A DNA stretch of 64,000 nucleotides from Oceanobacter sp045430275 (lineage in GTDB: Bacteria > Pseudomonadota > Gammaproteobacteria > Pseudomonadales > Oceanobacteraceae). A program made the position numbers and the translations under genes. The notes below the pieces were generated by a model. The model ran no database searches. It was not told the origin of the DNA and saw only the letters and a program-made list of their open reading frames with translations. Position 1 is the first letter of the stretch; each line of letters starts with the position of its first letter. The DNA lies in assembly GCA_045430275.1 (NCBI GenBank), contig JAILXU010000008.1, forward strand, positions 1-64,000, in the 5' to 3' direction. Below are positions 1 to 7,711 of the stretch, one piece after another.

Positions 1-1
1 C

Positions 2-349
2 GGTATTATCGCCTATCTTGGGGAATTATTCAGAGGTGCCCAAGTAAACACCGTGCGTGCCGGATTGAGCGGGTATCACCAATACATTCAACAGGACATT
101 GTGACTCCCGGATTGTTGGCTTTTACGAAAGGTGACCGTGGCAAGGCGGGGCAAATGCAGCAGCAGGTGGATGCTTATAAAGCTCAGGTGGTTGGTTCTC
201 TGAAAAAACGTTACCCACAACCGCAGCTATTTATGAATCATGCGATTTCGGTGAATGAATGCGCCAAGAAAGCCGTTCCATCGGGAGCGGGTCTGGAAGC
301 ACTCAAGACTGCACTGGAAACCATGGTGGAACTGTCCAAGCAGTCTTGA
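2..349 (+). CDS. C-terminal part of an unidentified protein (5' end outside window)
   Basis: An open frame enters from the left edge (first full codon at position 2) and runs to a TGA at 347-349, giving about 115 residues. The GTG at 53 could serve as a start, but the frame is open with sensible codons to the edge, so truncation by the window is more likely. The visible part is mixed helical and soluble-looking, with a Gln-rich stretch (GQMQQQ) and no membrane segment or motif I can name. It ends 19 bases from the stop of the convergent aguB. Function unknown. Confidence 0.6.
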   Translation, partial: GIIAYLGELFRGAQVNTVRAGLSGYHQYIQQDIVTPGLLAFTKGDRGKAGQMQQQVDAYKAQVVGSLKKRYPQPQLFMNHAISVNECAKKAVPSGAGLEALKTALETMVELSKQS

Positions 350-367
350 AATTTTGAAGGGCGTTGT

Positions 368-1273
368 CTAATCCCGATAGCGCTTGCTCAAGTCACCATA
401 AGCATCAATACGCCGGTCGCGGAAGTAAGGCCAGATACGGCGCAGTTGTTCGGTGCGGTTCATATCCAGATCGGCCATCAGGACGGTTTCTGATTCTCGG
501 TCGGCCTGCGCCAGAAATTCACCTTGCCCACCACAAATAAAGCTGTTGCCCCAAAACAGGATGCCATCGGTCACGCTGGTTGGGTCGGCTTCGTGCCTGA
601 CCCGGTTGATGGACACAACCGGCAGGTTGTTGGCGACGGCATGGCCACGTTGAACCGTGATCCAGGCGTCGGTTTGGCGTTCGTTTTCGGCAGCGTCTTC
701 TTCCGGTTCCCAGCCAATGGCGGTGGGGTAGATCAGTATGTCGGCTCCGGCCAGTGCCATCAGGCGGGCGGCTTCCGGGTACCACTGATCCCAGCACACT
801 AAAACACCGAGTTTGCCGACCGAGGTTTCAATCGGCTGAAAGCCCGGTTCGTCGGCATCGCCGGGAATAAAGTAGTACTTCTCGTAGAAACCGGGGTCGT
901 CCGGAATGTGCATCTTGCGGTAGAAACCGGCCAGCTCTGGACTGCAATCGAACACCAGAGCGGTGTTGTGATACACGCCGGTGCCGCGCTTTTCAAAGAT
1001 GGAGCCAACAATCACGATGTTGAGTTCATCAGCCAATTGACCCAGCCGCTGAGCGGTGGGGCCGTCGAGTGGTTCGGCCAGATCGAACAGCTCGGCGGCC
1101 TGATGCTGGCAGAAGTAAGGCCCGGCATGCAGTTCCTGAAGGCACACAAGCTGAGCGTCGCTGGTGGCAGCTTCCCGTATCAGGGCTTCGGTACGATCCA
1201 GCGTAGCGTCCTTGCTGCCGTGCCAGGCTTGCTGGATGGCGGCGACACGCAATGGTCGAGTGTTACTGGACAT
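368..1273 (-). CDS. aguB: N-carbamoylputrescine amidase
   Basis: Nitrilase-superfamily hydrolase that converts N-carbamoylputrescine to putrescine, CO2 and ammonia, the last step of the agmatine route to putrescine in the cytoplasm. The catalytic Glu-Lys-Cys triad is visible as E47 (LQELHAGP), K120 (FYRKMHIPDDP) and C160 (LVCWDQWYPEAARL); the context around Cys and Lys is typical of the AguB branch. Length 301 aa is normal. The frame is open further upstream, but the ATG at 1273 gives the family-typical start and overlaps the end of aguA by 11 bases, implying translational coupling. The pair forms a two-gene minus-strand operon. Confidence 0.93.
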   Translation of the reverse strand: MSSNTRPLRVAAIQQAWHGSKDATLDRTEALIREAATSDAQLVCLQELHAGPYFCQHQAAELFDLAEPLDGPTAQRLGQLADELNIVIVGSIFEKRGTGVYHNTALVFDCSPELAGFYRKMHIPDDPGFYEKYYFIPGDADEPGFQPIETSVGKLGVLVCWDQWYPEAARLMALAGADILIYPTAIGWEPEEDAAENERQTDAWITVQRGHAVANNLPVVSINRVRHEADPTSVTDGILFWGNSFICGGQGEFLAQADRESETVLMADLDMNRTEQLRRIWPYFRDRRIDAYGDLSKRYRD

Positions 1274-2327
1274 CGCTGGTCTCCTGGTGAATCTGCATGG
1301 TGAGGCAGTGCAATGAGCCGAATTGCTCAATCACCGGGCGGCAGTTAATGGGATGAACCCAGCGATCCGGGAAGGCTTGCATCATGCGCTCAACCGCAAC
1401 CAGATCTTCGGGTACGCCATACACTGGCAACAGCACGGCGTTGTTAATGATCAGGAAGTTGGCGTACGTAGCGGGCAGCCGCTCGCCATCATCGTTGTGA
1501 ATGGCGCTGGGCAGTGGCAGTGGCAGCAACTGGTACGGCTGGCCATTACGCTGGCGCAACGCCTGAAGCTCTTTTTCCATGGCGCGCAAAGCCGTGTAGT
1601 GGCTGTCGGCTTGACGAGCCTGGCAATAAGCGATGGTGTTGGTGTTGCAGAAGCGCGCCAGCGTGTCGATGTGAGCGTCGGTGTCGTCGCCTTCCAGGTG
1701 GCCATTGGCTAACCACAGCACTCGATCAATACCCAGTGCGGATTCGAGGCGGTGTTCTATGTCGGTGCGCGTCATTCCCGCATTGCGATTTGGATTCAGG
1801 AGGCATTGTTCGGTTGTGAGCAGAGTGCCTGCGCCGTCGGTTTCGAGGCTGCCGCCCTCCAGTACCCAATGCTCGGTTGTCATGATGGTTTTGCCATAGG
1901 CACCTGATGACAGCAATTGGTGGGAAATCTGATTGTCGTGGACGCTGGGGTATTTGTTGCCCCAGCCGTTGAACATGAAGTCCACCAGCTCTCGTTCACC
2001 ATTGATGTAGCAACTGATGGGGCCATGATCCCGTGCCCAGGTGTCGTTGTTATCAGCCCGATAGAAACGAATGCGCGCGTGGTTCTGATACAAATGCGAC
2101 AAACGTGAGAGGTCGGCATCCGAGCCGCAACTGATGATCACGTCCTGATGTTGGGCAATGGCGGTGGTGATGGCATGAAAAACCGGCTCAACCCGGCTCA
2201 GAACCGGTTTCCAGTCACCGCTTGCGGTTGGCCATGTCAGTTGTACGGCCGTTTGGGGTTCCCACTCGGCTGGCATGCGTTTGCTCAAAGGCGTGCTCTC
2301 TTCTCGGGTTTCAAAAATATTCGTCAT
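1263..2327 (-). CDS. aguA: agmatine deiminase
   Basis: Hydrolyses agmatine to N-carbamoylputrescine and ammonia, feeding the product to the adjacent aguB. Family signatures are present: MPAEWEP near the N-terminus, NDTWARDHGP, EGDDTDAHIDTLARF, and the C-terminal nucleophile Cys in GSLHCLTMQ. The ATG at 2327 gives 354 aa; the ATG at 2276 (directly at MPAEWEP) is an alternative, and neither has a strong Shine-Dalgarno sequence. The frame upstream of 2327 does not resemble the family. The gene is divergent from lolC, so 2328-2514 should hold both promoters; I see no convincing -35/-10 pair there. Confidence 0.93.
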   Translation of the reverse strand: MTNIFETREESTPLSKRMPAEWEPQTAVQLTWPTASGDWKPVLSRVEPVFHAITTAIAQHQDVIISCGSDADLSRLSHLYQNHARIRFYRADNNDTWARDHGPISCYINGERELVDFMFNGWGNKYPSVHDNQISHQLLSSGAYGKTIMTTEHWVLEGGSLETDGAGTLLTTEQCLLNPNRNAGMTRTDIEHRLESALGIDRVLWLANGHLEGDDTDAHIDTLARFCNTNTIAYCQARQADSHYTALRAMEKELQALRQRNGQPYQLLPLPLPSAIHNDDGERLPATYANFLIINNAVLLPVYGVPEDLVAVERMMQAFPDRWVHPINCRPVIEQFGSLHCLTMQIHQETSDVQ

Positions 2328-2514
2328 GTATCCCGGTGGATGATGCGCCAGGAATGACAGCCGCCGATTATGGCAACTTTTTGTGCATTCTGCTTGTCGC
2401 AAAGGTCGCCAATCGGGCTTGGCTCGGGCAAACTTGCCGACTTAATTTTCTGGATCGCTGGCGCTGCAGGACGATAAGCGCCGGAAATCGACCTCTGAAC
2501 GGGAGTTGCTGCTG

Positions 2515-3768
2515 TTGATTTCTCTCTCTCCAGGTTCGTTGCCATTGGGCATCGGGCTGCGCTATCTGGCTGCCAAACGCCGTAATCATTTTATTTCGTT
2601 TATTTCGGCTTCCTCCATGGTGGGGATGACACTGGGAGTGGCGGTGCTGATTCTGGTGCTGTCGGTCATGAACGGTTTTGATCGGGAGTTGCGTGAACGC
2701 ATTCTCGGTATGGTGCCGCACGGGGTGTTGTACGAGTCTGGCGGCATTAAAGACTGGCAGGCGTTGGCGGAAGAGGTGAAAACCTATCCGGGTGTTGCCG
2801 CTGCCGCACCGTTGACGCGATTGCAAGGCATGATGGGGCATGGCGGTAATGTGAAAGGCGTGCTGGTCACGGGGATTGACCCGGTGGCGGAAAAGGACGT
2901 GTCCATTCTTCCGAATCACATCAAAACCGGCTCTTTGGATGCGCTGACACCGCGTTCTTTTGGTGTGTTGTTGGGCGACTTGCTGGCCAAACGTCTGGGT
3001 GTCAAAGAGGGCGACCGGGTGACGTTGATGTTACCTGAGGCGACGATCTCTCCAGCGGGTGTGCTGCCACGAGTAAAACGTTTGACGGTGGTGGGTACGT
3101 TTTCGGTCGGGGCCGAGTTGGATGCCAATCTGGCGGTGGTGAATCTGGTCGATGCGGGCAAGCTGGGTCGTCAGCGAGGTGAAGCCCAGGCATTGAGGAT
3201 TCGCTTTGATAACCTGTTTGATGCCCCGGATATGATCTGGAAGCTGGTGAACGGTCTGGATGGGTATTACTCCGGTAGTGACTGGACGCGCACGCACGGC
3301 AATCTGTTTGCGGCCATTCGGATGGAGAAAACCATGATTGGCCTGCTGTTGCTGATCATTGTGGCGGTGGCGGCGTTTAATATTATTTCGACATTGGTGA
3401 TGGTGGTGACGGACAAGCAGGCGGACATCGCCATTTTGCGCACCATGGGCGCACGACCGGGCACCATTATGATGATCTTTATGGTGCAGGGATTGTCCAT
3501 TGGGGTAGTTGGCGTCTTGCTTGGGACGGGCCTGGGCATTTTGGCGGCCTTGAGTATTTCCGATGTAGTGGCCTGGGCAGAACAGACGTTTGGCTTCCAG
3601 ATTCTGAATGCCGATGTGTATTTTATCTCTTACCTGCCTTCTCAATTGCAGTGGTCGGATGTTGCGGTTGTGACGTCGGCATCCCTGCTGCTCAGTTTTC
3701 TGGCGACCTTGTACCCATCCTGGCGGGCGTCTCGTGTTCAACCTGCAGAGGCGTTGCGTTATGAGTAA
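2515..3768 (+). CDS. lolC: lipoprotein-releasing ABC permease, LolC/LolE family (LolF-like)
   Basis: Inner-membrane permease of the Lol system, which extracts outer-membrane lipoproteins and hands them to LolA. It has the MacB/FtsX layout: one N-terminal TM (about residues 25-50), a large periplasmic domain (to about 270) and three C-terminal TMs. The sequence mixes signatures: VVPHG-type, STLVM and DVYFISYLPSQLQW segments recall LolE, while RMEKTMIGLLLLIIVAVAAFN, FMVQG and the QPAEALRYE end recall LolC. No second permease gene follows lolD, so it may act as a LolF homodimer. Start: TTG at 2515 has GGGAG nine bases upstream; the TTG at 2506 directly abuts GGGAG and is less likely. Confidence 0.88.
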   Translation: MISLSPGSLPLGIGLRYLAAKRRNHFISFISASSMVGMTLGVAVLILVLSVMNGFDRELRERILGMVPHGVLYESGGIKDWQALAEEVKTYPGVAAAAPLTRLQGMMGHGGNVKGVLVTGIDPVAEKDVSILPNHIKTGSLDALTPRSFGVLLGDLLAKRLGVKEGDRVTLMLPEATISPAGVLPRVKRLTVVGTFSVGAELDANLAVVNLVDAGKLGRQRGEAQALRIRFDNLFDAPDMIWKLVNGLDGYYSGSDWTRTHGNLFAAIRMEKTMIGLLLLIIVAVAAFNIISTLVMVVTDKQADIAILRTMGARPGTIMMIFMVQGLSIGVVGVLLGTGLGILAALSISDVVAWAEQTFGFQILNADVYFISYLPSQLQWSDVAVVTSASLLLSFLATLYPSWRASRVQPAEALRYE

Positions 3769-4450
3769 TCAGGATTCCGTAGTACTGAAAGCGGAGGGGT
3801 TGCGAAAGACCTACACCTCCGGGCCGCAGTCGGTCACGGTCTGGCAAGATGTGGAGCTGTCGGTCAAGGCTGGGGAAACATTGGCCATTATCGGAGCGTC
3901 CGGGTCGGGCAAAACGACGTTGCTGAATGCGTTGGGCGGGCTGGATACGCTGGATGACGGCAAGGTCTGGCTATCGGGTGAGTCGGTTCATGAATTAAAC
4001 GAAACCGCTCGAACTCGTCTGCGTAATCGGGACATTGGCTTTGTGTATCAGTTTCATCATTTGCTGCCGGAGTTCTCGGCGCTTGAGAATGTGATGTTGC
4101 CGCTGCTTCTGGGTGGTCAGAAGCGTTCGGATAGCGAAGCTCGTGCTCGGGTTTTGCTGGAGCAGTTGGGACTGGCCGGTCGTGTGAGTCATAAACCCGC
4201 TGAACTGTCCGGTGGTGAACGTCAGCGTACGGCGATTGCCCGAGCGCTGGTGAATCAGCCCAAGCTGGTGTTGATGGATGAGCCAACCGGCAATCTGGAT
4301 CAGCAAACAGCGGCACAGGTTGAAGAAGCCATGCTGGAATTGACGCACTCTGTGGAAACCGCGTTTGTGGTGGTGACACACGACCCGGTGCTGGCGCGGC
4401 GTATGGATCGGGTTATGGAGCTGAAAAACCAGACGCTTGAGGCCGTTTAA
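3761..4450 (+). CDS. lolD: lipoprotein-releasing ABC transporter ATPase LolD
   Basis: ATPase subunit driving lipoprotein release from the inner membrane. Walker A GASGSGKTT, Q-loop region with the LolD-specific FHHLLPEFSALENV, signature LSGGERQR, Walker B LVLMDEPTGNLD and the switch His in VVVTHD are all visible. At 229 aa it has the usual length. The ATG at 3761 overlaps the permease stop by eight bases (ATGAGTAA), so the two are translationally coupled. A rho-independent terminator follows directly, which ends the operon after lolD. Confidence 0.96.
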   Translation: MSNQDSVVLKAEGLRKTYTSGPQSVTVWQDVELSVKAGETLAIIGASGSGKTTLLNALGGLDTLDDGKVWLSGESVHELNETARTRLRNRDIGFVYQFHHLLPEFSALENVMLPLLLGGQKRSDSEARARVLLEQLGLAGRVSHKPAELSGGERQRTAIARALVNQPKLVLMDEPTGNLDQQTAAQVEEAMLELTHSVETAFVVVTHDPVLARRMDRVMELKNQTLEAV

Positions 4451-4454
4451 GGAT

Positions 4455-4484
4455 AAAAGGGAGGCTCTGTCGAGCTTCCCTTTT
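4455..4484 (+). terminator. terminator after lolD
   Basis: AAAAGGGAGGCTC and GAGCTTCCCTTTT form a 13-base-pair stem with one G-T pair and a four-base loop, ending in a T run five bases after the lolD stop. The A-rich 5' arm would let it act on the minus strand too. Confidence 0.8.
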
Positions 4485-4651
4485 AAATAATCCGCTGAAA
4501 AAACCTATCCGTAGTTTCAGGTTCTGTTGTTGTACGCCTCGCTATGAGGTTTTATGCCTTGATCGGTAGTGGCGATATATCAAGAATGACAATGGCGTGT
4601 TTTAACTGAATGTGTGTTTTGGCTGTAACTTGTTAACTGCCAATACTTTTT

Positions 4652-4909
4652 TCATGGCACCAACTCCATCTCGGCGGATGACAAAGACAAGCTATGGCTT
4701 TCAGATCGACCATCTCCACGACTCCACCATTTCTCTACCCAAGCACAGTCATATTCATCGATTTCGTAAACTTCTAGCACCTCATTGAGCATAGACTTTA
4801 CATCGTCAGCCTCATCTTCGGGCAATATGTCTAGAAGTGATTGATCAATTTTAAGAACTCGGACTCTAGAACCTACTTTGATTTCCTTTCCATTCTTATC
4901 AACTACCAT
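4652..4909 (-). CDS. small conserved protein of the RM island, function unknown
   Basis: The product is 85 aa from the ATG at 4909 (MVVDKNGKEIKVG). The frame is open to a GTG at 4966, but that extension looks unlike the rest. It is acidic and small, with a beta-rich N-terminal part (KEIKVGSRVRVL), an acidic middle (LPEDEADDVKSM) and an aromatic segment (CAWVEKWW); an SH3-like fold is possible but is my inference. I recall similar small proteins as conserved hypotheticals but know no function. It lies 187 bases downstream of the methyltransferase on the same strand and shares the island's low GC, so it probably moved with the RM genes. Confidence 0.7.
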   Translation of the reverse strand: MVVDKNGKEIKVGSRVRVLKIDQSLLDILPEDEADDVKSMLNEVLEVYEIDEYDCAWVEKWWSRGDGRSESHSLSLSSAEMELVP

Positions 4910-5096
4910 GTTCGAATTGCCTGTGCAGTTAACGAGGCTGTAGAAAAAGTATCGGCCATATTCCACACCCTATTTTTGTTTGTTGTTTATACAGAAAATC
5001 GCGCGCTCTCGTGAATTCTCTGGGGTAGTTAGCTCTGAAAAGTTTCTAGAATCCGCGTAGGAACGCCAAGTTTCCGAGTCCGTGTGCTTTGATTTA

Positions 5097-6263
5097 TTAA
5101 GTGCTTTTCGAATTAAGGGCACGAAATATAGATTGGCCAACTTTCCTACCGAGTTCTGCTGGAACAGCATTGCCAAGCTGGCGCATTACTTCTCCCCAAG
5201 AGCCTTGGAAGTCAAAGTTGTCTGGAAATGTTTGGATTCTGGCGCTTTCACGAACAGTGAAATAGCGAACACTACCATCCTCATAGCGGATCATGTTTTC
5301 ACCTCCCGGCACACCATGCCCACCCGCCTTTAGTGCTTTAGACGGCTCATCTATATAGCTGCCGGTATGACCCGGATAAATTTTTGCCCCATCTTTAAAA
5401 ACATGATGATTGAATTCTTGAGCTTTTTTTGTTTTTGGATCAGGGAGATCTGAGATGGCATCTCTAACAGTAAGCCATGGTTGTAGCTCGGGTTCGAGCA
5501 TTCCGTATTTTTTCTTTAACTTCTCTACTTTTTTGCCTGTTTTTTCATCAATTATTGGACACTTAATGTTATGTCTTTTCCAGTAATTCTTGGTTACCCA
5601 TTTACTCCAAAGCAAAGCATCTTCGGAATGAGTCGGTTGGGGGAAAGACCAGTTTGCATCAATATCAGATCTAAACCCAACTATAAAAACTCGTTCTCGT
5701 TTTTGAGGGACACCATAATCTGCTGCATTTACAAGGCGATATAAAACCTTATATTCAATCCCTGTGTTTTCGTTTTGGGTGTGGTATTTTTCTAAACGTT
5801 GACGGTGGGCTTCCCACTCCTCATTTTTCTTCTTTTCTATGGAGGGATATTGAAGTTGTAATGTGATATATTCAAAATATTCGAAAAAACTTTTTCTTAG
5901 CAACCCTTTCACATTCTCAAATACGAATGCTCTAGGTTTTTTCTCTCTGATAGCTCGAACAGCCTCGGGGAACATATCACGAGAATCATTATGTCCATTT
6001 GATTTTCCGCCAAGGGAGAATGGCTGGCAAGGTGGTCCACCTGATATTAATTCAATTGATTCGGGTACATTTAGGTAATCGAACTGGGTTACATCACCCT
6101 CGTATACCCCAGTACCACAGGTAAAAATTTTATTGGCTCTTAGTGTTCGGCAAGCATCTTTGTTGAATTCAACTACAGCTTTTGGGGCAAAGCCCGCACT
6201 ATGAAGGCCTAAGGCCAAACCTCCAGCACCTGCAAACAATTCAATAGAAGGCATTTTAGCCAT
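5097..6263 (-). CDS. C5-cytosine DNA methyltransferase (modification subunit)
   Basis: Transfers a methyl group from S-adenosylmethionine to C5 of cytosine. The ordered motifs are visible: I ELFAGAGGLALGLHSAG (residues 7-23), IV GGPPCQPFSLGG with the catalytic Cys, VI FVFENVKGLL, VIII QKRERVFIVGFR, then the variable target-recognition region, IX RESARIQTFPD and X GNAVPAELG near the C-terminus. At 388 aa it is complete. It starts three bases after the stop of the nuclease gene, with AAGG upstream inside that gene's end. Base composition is clearly more AT-rich than flanking genes, a sign of transfer. Specificity is inferred from the partner nuclease. Confidence 0.95.
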   Translation of the reverse strand: MAKMPSIELFAGAGGLALGLHSAGFAPKAVVEFNKDACRTLRANKIFTCGTGVYEGDVTQFDYLNVPESIELISGGPPCQPFSLGGKSNGHNDSRDMFPEAVRAIREKKPRAFVFENVKGLLRKSFFEYFEYITLQLQYPSIEKKKNEEWEAHRQRLEKYHTQNENTGIEYKVLYRLVNAADYGVPQKRERVFIVGFRSDIDANWSFPQPTHSEDALLWSKWVTKNYWKRHNIKCPIIDEKTGKKVEKLKKKYGMLEPELQPWLTVRDAISDLPDPKTKKAQEFNHHVFKDGAKIYPGHTGSYIDEPSKALKAGGHGVPGGENMIRYEDGSVRYFTVRESARIQTFPDNFDFQGSWGEVMRQLGNAVPAELGRKVGQSIFRALNSKST

Positions 6264-6266
6264 TAG

Positions 6267-6917
6267 TTATTTGACCTTTTTAAGCTTGTAATTAGCGATT
6301 TTACTAGTTATTTGATCTTTATCTCTTCGGGCACCAGTTAGCTGTTTGGCATAATACCGGCCGGGATGAAGAGTATCCCACTCTGAGGGAGACTGGTTAT
6401 AGCGGCCAGCGCCTGGAGCATTGATCCCAAACCCATCGATATAAGAGTTCCAGAGAGGATTGTATTGCCTAATTAGATATGATTCCATCGCACTTATCAT
6501 ATCTGTAGCTTGTCCTTGGAGAATCATAAATCTACAGAGAAAAGTGTCTGTGTCGAGATTTTCTGCCTCAGATATACTCTTCAAATGCTTACTCAATCTG
6601 CTTTTTAAAGCTGTTCCAGTTCCCGTCTTTTTCCCCTGTCGAGAACCTGAAGGGACAGCTTTACCAACATAGATTGGGTGCATTGATGGCAGGTGCCCCT
6701 CATAGCAAGTTCCGTCTGTTGATTTGAGAAAGAGTGCATACACTCCTGCACCTTCAAAAGCTGGTAAATTATTCAACTGGTAATACGGAGTTCCTTCAAA
6801 GAATTCAAAGGCTGGCTTCACAACAGCTTCGATTTTTTTATCGGAAATTTTTGCTATGTGATCATTAATATTGAACAATTTTAAAATCCTTTCTACTTCT
6901 ATGTGTGGAGACTCCAC
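6267..6917 (-). CDS. GIY-YIG type II restriction endonuclease, Eco29kI family
   Basis: Predicted restriction partner of the adjacent methyltransferase. The GIY-YIG motifs read GVYALF (58-63) and PIYVGKA (81-87), with R107 (KSRLSKH), E145 (AMESYLI) and NPLWN (153-157), followed by DGFGINAPGAGRYNQ and WDTLHPGR; the C-terminal part closely matches what I know of Eco29kI, which cuts CCGCGG. Length 216 aa fits that family. The order R then M on one strand with near contact suggests one transcript. Activity and exact site are inferred, not shown. AT-rich like the rest of the island. Confidence 0.88.
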   Translation of the reverse strand: MESPHIEVERILKLFNINDHIAKISDKKIEAVVKPAFEFFEGTPYYQLNNLPAFEGAGVYALFLKSTDGTCYEGHLPSMHPIYVGKAVPSGSRQGKKTGTGTALKSRLSKHLKSISEAENLDTDTFLCRFMILQGQATDMISAMESYLIRQYNPLWNSYIDGFGINAPGAGRYNQSPSEWDTLHPGRYYAKQLTGARRDKDQITSKIANYKLKKVK

Positions 6918-6977
6918 GGGTCACTTAACAGTATATTTCTACGCACGCGTGTTTTTCTGGTTCATATGGCACGTAAA

Positions 6978-6998
6978 TCAGGCAGATTTTTCGCCTGA
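6978..6998. promoter_or_regulatory. inverted repeat upstream of the restriction gene
   Basis: TCAGGC and GCCTGA are separated by nine bases, about 60 bases upstream of the restriction endonuclease start. It may be an operator or a weak hairpin; there is no T run suitable for a terminator on the plus strand. The rest of 6918-7131 shows nothing I can assign. Confidence 0.3.
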
Positions 6999-7131
6999 CG
7001 TCCCTGAATTCAAGAATTTACGCTATCAAGTACTGGCAAGGTGAGCAACTTTTTCCGACAGGGTGAGTGTAAGTTGCCAATCCTGACCAGTGTGCTGTTT
7101 GTTTATGCAGTTTTTAAGAGGGTTGGAGCAA

Positions 7132-7656
7132 TCACTTGCAGGCTTTCTGACGCAATTTACGTTTCTTCCAGTTATCCCACACGTGCATGCGCCACACCAG
7201 ATGAATCAGGAAGTAACTGGCAACCCCCAAGGTGATACCGGTGGTCAGTGAGCCGACAAGCAGGGGTTCCCATATATTGCCCAGTTCGGTCATTGCCCAT
7301 TCCAGCGACAGCTCAATTTCCAGCTCGGCCGTCGGTGTGTCCAGCATCCAGGCACCCAGCAGATACGTGCCGTAAAACAGCGGTGGAATGGTGATGGGGT
7401 TGCTGATCCAGACCAGACCAACGGATATCGGCAAGTTGGCATTGGCGTAGAAGGCGATAAACGCGGCAATGAACATCTGAAAAGGTAAGGGCAGAAAAGC
7501 AGCGATCATACCCACCAGAAATGCCCGTGCCACACAGCGTCGATTCAGGTGCCAGAGATTGGATTTGGCAAATAAAGGTGACAGAAAACGTAGCGACTGA
7601 TTATTCTGAACCTGTTCCGGAGATGGGAATATTTTTTTGATGAGTTTCTTGGGCAT
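7132..7656 (-). CDS. DUF2062 domain membrane protein
   Basis: Small inner-membrane protein of the DUF2062 family, 174 aa from the ATG at 7656. A basic N-terminus (MPKKLIKKIFP) is followed by the conserved RRCVARAFLVGMIAAFLPLPFQM region, hydrophobic helices at about 60-90 and 95-120, and a last helix near 145-165. The SNPITIPPLFYGTYLLG segment is characteristic of the family. Molecular function is not established. It lies between the lol genes and comEC in related genomes as well; here the RM island has come to lie between it and lolD. Divergent from comEC with 55 bases between starts. Confidence 0.85.
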   Translation of the reverse strand: MPKKLIKKIFPSPEQVQNNQSLRFLSPLFAKSNLWHLNRRCVARAFLVGMIAAFLPLPFQMFIAAFIAFYANANLPISVGLVWISNPITIPPLFYGTYLLGAWMLDTPTAELEIELSLEWAMTELGNIWEPLLVGSLTTGITLGVASYFLIHLVWRMHVWDNWKKRKLRQKACK

Positions 7657-7711
7657 GATGGTCGCCACCAATTGAGTGGGGCGATTATGCCGACAACGCC
7701 AGGGAGTGGCA

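Noticed and set aside
2368..2919. Minus-strand frame between aguA and lolC
   Set aside because: Antisense to the start of lolC and overlapping the divergent promoter region; not protein-like.
4970..5176. Short minus-strand frame between the methyltransferase and the small RM-island gene
   Set aside because: Overlaps the methyltransferase C-terminus in another frame and resembles nothing.
6978..6998. TCAGGC/GCCTGA repeat as terminator of the DUF2062 gene
   Set aside because: On the minus strand the hairpin lies 134 bases after the stop and is not followed by a T run, so it was listed only as a possible regulatory repeat.
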